In this document: piece by piece, positions 59,522 through 64,000 of the stretch
Numbering within the stretch: position 1 is the stretch's first letter
How the letters are laid out: the number at the start of each line of letters is the position of its first letter
Origin: Chloracidobacterium thermophilum B
GTDB taxonomy: Bacteria > Acidobacteriota > Blastocatellia > Chloracidobacteriales > Chloracidobacteriaceae
Reading direction: 5' to 3'
Length of the DNA: 64,000 bases
Assembly: GCF_000226295.1 (NCBI RefSeq)
Contig: NC_016024.1
Coordinates: 913,501 to 977,500, forward strand
Position numbers and translations under genes: made by a program
Notes under the pieces: model-generated
Database searches by the model: none
Told to the model about the DNA's origin: nothing
What the model saw: only the letters and a program-made list of their open reading frames with translations

Positions 59522-59555
59522 CCTGCCTGACGGCAGGCCATGGTTGCTGCAACCA
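59522..59555 (+). other. Two adjacent hairpins in the leader of the PilT-type gene
   Basis: CCTGCC-TGAC-GGCAGG (59522-59537) and TGGTTG-CTG-CAACCA (59541-59555) are both perfect 6-bp stems, 3 bases apart, about 50 bases before ATG 59602. They may form a structured 5' leader. No U-run follows. Confidence 0.4.
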
Positions 59556-59601
59556 CAGACCACAGCCGCGAGAAAGGGCGGGGAACAGGGAGTACAGGCG
59601 T

Positions 59602-60861
59602 ATGAGTTACTTTGACCTGCCACCGATCATCGAACGCATGCTGGCGGTAGATGACAAAATCAGTGACCTGAACTTTTCCGTCGGGCGTCCGCCGCAAGTC
59701 GAACTCAACGGCAAGCTCGTTCCGGTGGACATCAAGGGGCTGCGCAACCTGACCCCCTACCAGACCGAAATCATCGCCATGGCGCTCATGGCCGGAAACC
59801 ACGAAGCAGCGGAGAAGCTGGTGCAGACGGGTTCCGTGGACCTCTCCTACAGTCTGCCTTCCCGGACGCGCTTCCGTGTCAACATCTTCTCGCAGCGTGG
59901 GACGTATTCCATCGTCATGCGCGTCATTCCGACGGAAGTCCCCACGCTTGAGTCGCTGGGGCTGCCGCCGCAGTTGGGCGAGATTGCCAATCTCAAAAAT
60001 GGGATCGTGCTGGTGACGGGGCCGACCGGCAGCGGCAAGTCTTCGACGCTGGCGGCGATTCTGCGCAAGATCAACGAGGAAAAGTTCTACCACATCGTCA
60101 CCATTGAAGACCCCATCGAGTTTCTGCACACCCACAAAAACTGCACCATCAATCAGCGTGAACTCGGCAGCGACACGCCAAGTTTTGCGCTGGCCTTGCG
60201 GGCAGCCCTGCGGCAGGCACCGAAAGTCATCCTTGTGGGTGAAATGCGCGATCTGGAGACCACCGAAATCGCGCTGGAAGCTGCCGAAACGGGTCACCTG
60301 GTGTTTTCAACCCTGCACACCACAGACGCTTCCAAGACGGTGGACCGCATCATCGGTATCTTCCCGAAGAATGAGGAACACGTCATCCGTGTACGGCTGG
60401 CGCAGGCTTTCCGCTACATCATCAGCCAGCGTCTGATCCCACGGGCGGATGGCAAAGGGCGGGTCGCGGCGGTGGAAATCCTGAAGTCCACGCCCCGTAC
60501 CCGCGAGTACATCGAAAAGGGTGAAAGTGAAGGGAAGTCACTGCTGGATGCCATGGAAGATGGTTCGCTCGACGGCATGCAGCACTTCGATCAGGTGATT
60601 GAGCGGATGATCCGGGAGGGCATCATTACGCAGGAAGATGGTGTGGCCTTCGCCACCAATCAGAACAACCTCCTGCTGCGCCTTTCCGGTCTTGGCTCTT
60701 CCAGCGATTTTGCCGGTGCCGGGGGCAGCGAGATCAACCGCATGCAGAAGGAGCAACAGGGGTTGCGTCCAACCTTGGGGGGCATGCGTCCGATTGCGCC
60801 GCCGGTGCGCAACACGACCGAGACGCCGCGCCCGTCCATGCTCGACATCATCGAACGGTGA
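59602..60861 (+). CDS. Type IV pilus retraction ATPase, PilT/PilU family
   Basis: A 419-residue hexameric motor ATPase. Walker A GPTGSGKSST near residue 140, Asp box TIEDPIEF, Walker B LVGEMRDLET near 210 and His box HLVFSTLHTT are intact, and the PAS-like N-domain precedes them. The C-terminal region (EYIEKGESEG, then DGMQHFDQVIERMIREG, ending FATNQNNLLLRLSG) resembles PilU and PilT2 rather than classical PilT, which carries AIRNLIRE. It probably powers retraction in twitching motility or DNA uptake alongside another PilT encoded elsewhere. A low-complexity tail of about 60 residues follows. No other pilus genes are nearby. Confidence 0.9.
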   Translation: MSYFDLPPIIERMLAVDDKISDLNFSVGRPPQVELNGKLVPVDIKGLRNLTPYQTEIIAMALMAGNHEAAEKLVQTGSVDLSYSLPSRTRFRVNIFSQRGTYSIVMRVIPTEVPTLESLGLPPQLGEIANLKNGIVLVTGPTGSGKSSTLAAILRKINEEKFYHIVTIEDPIEFLHTHKNCTINQRELGSDTPSFALALRAALRQAPKVILVGEMRDLETTEIALEAAETGHLVFSTLHTTDASKTVDRIIGIFPKNEEHVIRVRLAQAFRYIISQRLIPRADGKGRVAAVEILKSTPRTREYIEKGESEGKSLLDAMEDGSLDGMQHFDQVIERMIREGIITQEDGVAFATNQNNLLLRLSGLGSSSDFAGAGGSEINRMQKEQQGLRPTLGGMRPIAPPVRNTTETPRPSMLDIIER

Positions 60862-60908
60862 CGGCGGGAAACTGCTGCCACCTCCCTTCGGCCTGTGGAT
60901 GACGACTC

Positions 60909-61595
60909 ATGAAAGTTGTCTGCACGCAGTGTCGCGCGAAGTTCGACATTCAGGAAAAGAACCTGCCGGACAAGCCGTTTCAGGTCAACTGCCCGAAGTG
61001 TCGCTTCGAGATGACGGTCAAGCCACCGCCAAAAGCTACTCCCACGTTGCGCGGAGCACCAAAGCGTATGCAAGCTAATCAGGATGCCATCATGCAACTT
61101 GTGGCCCTGCTGACCGGGCAAACCGCCCGCAATGCTGATGGTTCGACGGGACCACTGGCCAGTTGGCAGCGCCGCCAGACACTGCTCTGTCTGGCAGACC
61201 CGGCGCAGGCTCAACACGTGCTCGAAAAACTCGACCACCAAGCGTATGCCCCGACAGTTTGTACCGAAGTATCCAAAGCCATTGAGCTGATGCGGGACTC
61301 AAGGGTGGACATGGTACTGCTTGACCCGCAATTTGACAGCGCCAACCAGGGCGGCATCACTATCCTTCGGCATATCAACTCACTGCCTCCGAAGTACCGG
61401 CGTCGGACGTACCTCGTTCTGGTCTCACCGCAGGTCAAGACGCTTGACACGTACATGGCGTTTCTGAACGGCGTCAACCTCACCATCAACACCTCTGACA
61501 TTGACACCATCAACCAGATACTGGAGCGCAGTATCCGTGACTTCAACGAACTGTATCGCGGTTACAACGCAGCAGCGGGGCTAAGCCCATTTTAG
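60909..61595 (+). CDS. MJ0042-type zinc-ribbon protein with receiver-like domain
   Basis: A 228-residue protein. Residues 1-36 form an MJ0042-type zinc ribbon (VVCTQCRAKFDI and VNCPKCRFEMTV). After a Pro/Thr linker, residues about 90-215 resemble a receiver: TLLCLADPAQAQHVLEKL, then VDMVLLDPQFDS with a candidate Asp, but the conserved Lys after strand 5 is missing (LVLVSPQVKTLDTYMAF), so phosphorylation is doubtful. The gene starts 47 bases after the PilT/PilU gene on the same strand, and a role in pilus control is plausible by linkage only. Confidence 0.65.
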   Translation: MKVVCTQCRAKFDIQEKNLPDKPFQVNCPKCRFEMTVKPPPKATPTLRGAPKRMQANQDAIMQLVALLTGQTARNADGSTGPLASWQRRQTLLCLADPAQAQHVLEKLDHQAYAPTVCTEVSKAIELMRDSRVDMVLLDPQFDSANQGGITILRHINSLPPKYRRRTYLVLVSPQVKTLDTYMAFLNGVNLTINTSDIDTINQILERSIRDFNELYRGYNAAAGLSPF

Positions 61596-61600
61596 CCCCG
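61576..61600 (+). terminator. Hairpin overlapping the stop codon of the zinc-ribbon gene
   Basis: CGGGGCTAA (61576-61584), 7-base loop, TTAGCCCCG (61592-61600): a perfect 9-bp stem whose 3' arm contains the TAG stop (61593-61595). No T-run follows, so it is a terminator-like or stability structure. Confidence 0.45.
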
Positions 61601-61757
61601 CCTCCCGTTGGAAGCCGCAGGGTGCGCGATGCCTGAAGGGTGGGCAGGCTTGGAGCGTGTCCAAATCGCTGGCGTCATGGCATGCTAGGGCGTGCCGAAG
61701 CGTGCCCGGCGCACTTGGATTTTCTATGGCATTGTTGTTGAGGTTGAAGCCAACGTG

Positions 61758-62222
61758 ATGCAGGTCAAATCACGTGTGAATAAGTTGCTTGTAGCCCTGT
61801 GGTTGCTTGTCGGGTCCGTTAGTCACGGCGGGGCCGGGACACCGGCACCAACGGTTTTGCGGTTTCGCGATCTGGATGGTGTGCAGGTCAACGGTCGGGA
61901 AGTCGTCTTTCCGCCACGCGCCCAGCAGCTCAATGGCAAGCAGGTGGAAATCAACGGCTTCATGGTGCCGCTTGGCATCAGCGATGGGAAAATCCGCCGG
62001 TTCATTCTCATTGAAGTTCCACTGGCCTGCTGCTTTGGTGATGGGCCGGGCATCGAGCAGATGATTTTCGTGACCCTCGCACCGGGACAGGAACTCAGCG
62101 CCGCCAGTGACTACCCCGTGGCGGTCATCGGCACACTTCAGGTTGGGGTGCAGCGCCGGGAGAGCGGAGCCGTCGAAAGCCTTTACCGGATTGTCAATGC
62201 GCGGGCGCGGAAGCTGGTGTGA
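61758..62222 (+). CDS. Exported DUF3299 family protein
   Basis: A 154-residue protein with a signal peptide (LLVALWLLVGSVSHGGAG). The mature domain matches DUF3299: FPPRAQQLNGKQVEINGFMVPL followed by FILIEVPLACCFGDGP (a conserved paired-Cys segment) and QMIFVTLAPGQ (shown in parts). The two adjacent cysteines suggest metal or heme-related chemistry in the periplasm; DUF3299 genes often neighbour transport or metal-handling genes in other genomes, but no such genes flank it here. Start ATG 61758 was chosen over 61692, which would put a basic extension before the signal peptide. Function unknown. Confidence 0.75.
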   Translation: MQVKSRVNKLLVALWLLVGSVSHGGAGTPAPTVLRFRDLDGVQVNGREVVFPPRAQQLNGKQVEINGFMVPLGISDGKIRRFILIEVPLACCFGDGPGIEQMIFVTLAPGQELSAASDYPVAVIGTLQVGVQRRESGAVESLYRIVNARARKLV

Positions 62223-62286
62223 AAGCCCCCACGCTCCCGGTCTGTCGGTGCAACCGGAAACGGCCTGAAACCATAGGCTTGTCACG

Positions 62287-63324
62287 TCACGCCGGTTTTG
62301 TCCGGCTGATGCTCACCGGGGTGCCGCGCTGGGCAAGTGAGGTCTGAATGGCTTCGAGCGTACGCACGACAGCCAAACCGCTTTTGCCGTCGGAAACCGT
62401 CAGACTTCCCCGCCGCAGCCCGTCGAGGAAGTAGCGCGCCTGTGCCTTGAGCGGTTCTTCAAGCTGAATGCGTGGAATGGAAATGTCGCCTTCACGGGCA
62501 AGTAGTTGGAATTGCCCGTAATCCTCGTAGTACGGCTCACGGATCACACCCTTGTCATAGACACAGATGGGCCCAATGGTGGCCAGGTCATCCCAGATGA
62601 GCATTTTCCGGTCGCCCACAATGGTAATCTCGCGCACCTTGCGCGGGTTGAGCCACGACACATGGACGTGCGCCAGCAGGTCGTTGGGATAGCGCAGGGT
62701 GATGAACGCCAGGTCTTCAATGCCGGGCTGGAGATAGGCCGCGCCCGAAGCCGAAACTTCGAGTGGTGTAGCGCCGGTCAGAAAGTCAAAAATGGCGATG
62801 TCGTGGGAAGCCAGGTCATAAACGGCATTGACATCCTTGCGAATCGGCCCCAGGTTCGTGCGGGTCGAAACCATGGTGTAAATCCGCCCCAGATCGCCAA
62901 ATTGCAGGTATTCCTTGAGCTTGAGAATCCCACGGTTGAACAGGAAGACTTGCCCGACCATCAGCAATCGGTTCCGTTCAGCCGCCAGGGTGACGAGTTC
63001 CTCGCCCTCTTCCGCTGTGCGGCAGAGCGGTTTTTCGACCAGAACGTGCTTGTCGGCCAGCAGGACATCCCGGACGATGGCATGGTGTGTACTTGTCGGC
63101 GTGGAGATAACGACGGCATGGATGTCGGTTTCAGCCAGCATCCGGCGGTAGTCCTCAAACAGGGTGAGTCCCGGATAAGCCCGGCCGACCCGTTCCAGGT
63201 TCTGGCGGCTGACATCGGCTGCCGCGACGACCTTGGCTTCGGGAAAGGACGAAAATGTGCGGATGTGGTTTGGTCCCCAGTGACCACACCCGATGACGGC
63301 GATATGAAAGGTGGTTTGGCTCAT
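62287..63324 (-). CDS. Gfo/Idh/MocA family NAD(P)-dependent oxidoreductase
   Basis: A 345-residue sugar or inositol dehydrogenase-like enzyme. Start ATG 63324 (MSQTTFHIAVIGCGHWGPNH) is canonical, with the GCGHWG nucleotide loop. The catalytic EKPL motif is present in HVLVEKPLCRTAEEGEEL, followed by LMVGQVFLFNRG and the C-terminal alpha/beta domain with DLASHDIAIFDFL. The HDIAIFDFL element and GPNH start are shared with sugar-nucleotide (UDP-GlcNAc-type) dehydrogenases of surface polysaccharide pathways; the exact substrate is unknown. It is divergent from the partial membrane-protein gene across 274 bases in which I see no confident regulatory site. Confidence 0.88.
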   Translation of the reverse strand: MSQTTFHIAVIGCGHWGPNHIRTFSSFPEAKVVAAADVSRQNLERVGRAYPGLTLFEDYRRMLAETDIHAVVISTPTSTHHAIVRDVLLADKHVLVEKPLCRTAEEGEELVTLAAERNRLLMVGQVFLFNRGILKLKEYLQFGDLGRIYTMVSTRTNLGPIRKDVNAVYDLASHDIAIFDFLTGATPLEVSASGAAYLQPGIEDLAFITLRYPNDLLAHVHVSWLNPRKVREITIVGDRKMLIWDDLATIGPICVYDKGVIREPYYEDYGQFQLLAREGDISIPRIQLEEPLKAQARYFLDGLRRGSLTVSDGKSGLAVVRTLEAIQTSLAQRGTPVSISRTKPA

Positions 63325-63598
63325 AAAGGTCTCGTCAGGTTTTTGGATACAGGTTGGCCGGCCGGTGGCGTCCGAACATGCGCCGGGGTTGGCCAAAAGC
63401 GCAGCCGTCCAAGTGCAATCGGGCTTGCTCCCGAATATACATCGTTCAGTGGTGGAGCGGGTCGGTTTTGGTCATTGGGTCCGTCAAGCGGGATGCCGGG
63501 AAGGGAGCCAGTCACCGGCGGCACTGGCATCCTTTGTCTGTGGAACCGGCCTCGCAGGTGTTTTGCCGGACTGACCCGGTGCCACTGAAGCCTGCGAC

Positions 63599-64000
63599 AT
63601 GCTGCTTACCCTTGCCATCTGGACACTCATGATTGTGCTGGCGGGCCTGATCGGGCGGGTCTGCCTCTCCAAGGTTGTCTTTTCCAGCACGTCTGAGCAG
63701 TTCACGATCAGCCTGTGGTTTGGGGTCGGGGTGTTGTCCAACCTGTGGTTAAGCACGGCCTTCCTGCTCCCACTCGCGCCCTGGGTCGCCGCCCTGACGG
63801 CTGTCATTCTGCTCCTGTGGCTACAGCGGGTGAAGCCAGCCCATCGCCGTCTGTCCGAGTGGGGGAAGCGGCGTCTGTCGGCGGCAGCCGGACTGTCTGC
63901 ACTGGCCCTGCTGGCAGCGGCGGCGGTTGCCGTTTCTCCCGTCACACTGGTGGACACCGGGATTTACCACTACCCCGCGATGCGCTGGTTGGCCGAGTAT
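63599..64000 (+). CDS. Polytopic membrane protein, LIC_10190-like (3' end outside window)
   Basis: The frame from ATG 63599 is open to the window edge, giving 134 codons. At least four hydrophobic helices are visible (LLTLAIWTLMIVLAGLIG, FTISLWFGVGVLSNLWL, LLPLAPWVAALTAVILLLWL, LSALALLAAAAVAV). They are followed by LVDTGIYHYPAMRWLAEY, a motif resembling the DxGLYHLQxxxW segment of LIC_10190-type proteins, a family of large membrane proteins of uncertain role in polysaccharide or glycolipid assembly. No ribosome site is obvious. Confidence 0.6.
   Translation, partial: MLLTLAIWTLMIVLAGLIGRVCLSKVVFSSTSEQFTISLWFGVGVLSNLWLSTAFLLPLAPWVAALTAVILLLWLQRVKPAHRRLSEWGKRRLSAAAGLSALALLAAAAVAVSPVTLVDTGIYHYPAMRWLAEY

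Noticed and set aside
1-64000. tRNA, rRNA, transposase or phage genes
   Set aside because: I looked for T-loop-like GTTCGAATCC patterns, rRNA-like stretches and transposase-type proteins and found none I could support.

Overview
The window is a GC-rich (roughly 60%) bacterial chromosome segment with about 44 protein genes. No rRNA, tRNA, insertion sequence or CRISPR array was recognised. The gene content fits an acidobacterium, and a Chloracidobacterium-like organism is my best guess. The reasons are an Oar-type TonB-dependent receptor with an N-terminal carboxypeptidase-regulatory-like domain, two very large eukaryote-like Ser/Thr kinases fused to sensory or signalling modules, a PilT/PilU-type pilus motor and a RND exporter. 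The assignment is inference from gene families; no marker RNA is present to prove it.

Layout. 1-7.2 kb: a truncated gene, the TonB-dependent receptor, an aminotransferase plus gltX on the minus strand, and a cysK-type cysteine synthase. 7.4-18.2 kb: a TPR/double-AAA+ ATPase, then a minus-strand block with glycogen phosphorylase, a small membrane protein, an AddB-like nuclease, an MFS exporter and queD. Part of this block (about 9.6-13.5 kb) is visibly AT-richer than its surroundings. 18.4-29.5 kb: a signalling region with a kinase-GGDEF-ATPase-TPR giant, a quinone-oxidoreductase-like enzyme on the other strand, and a periplasmic-propeller/Ser-Thr-kinase receptor translationally coupled to a YdbS/YdbT-like pair of membrane PH-domain proteins. 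29.6-32.2 kb: a small cysteine-rich secreted protein, a secreted protein of unknown function, and a phosphatase/acetyltransferase pair. 32.2-40.8 kb: a TetR-controlled operon (regulator, periplasmic adaptor, SDR enzyme, RND pump, VWA protein) with a recognisable promoter and operator.

40.9-52 kb: a tightly packed cell-surface polysaccharide operon (Wzt-like ATPase, three glycosyltransferase-type proteins, a HAD protein, a hybrid histidine kinase and a DprE1-like oxidase), preceded by a good sigma70-like promoter. 52-56 kb, minus strand: a secreted TPR protein, a sugar-nucleotide epimerase, and a STAS/HATPase partner-switching pair with unusual tandem duplications upstream. 56-64 kb: an alpha/beta hydrolase, a YhbH-type VWA protein, nrdR, a PilT/PilU ATPase, a zinc-ribbon pseudo-receiver, a DUF3299 protein, a Gfo/Idh/MocA dehydrogenase and the start of a polytopic membrane protein that runs off the window.

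The most unusual items are the kinase-GGDEF-ATPase-TPR fusion, the propeller-kinase receptor whose TM/coiled-coil/kinase half has a completely different strand composition from its sensor half, the inserted repeat inside a lipoprotein signal peptide, and the paired 16-bp tandem duplications upstream of the partner-switching genes.
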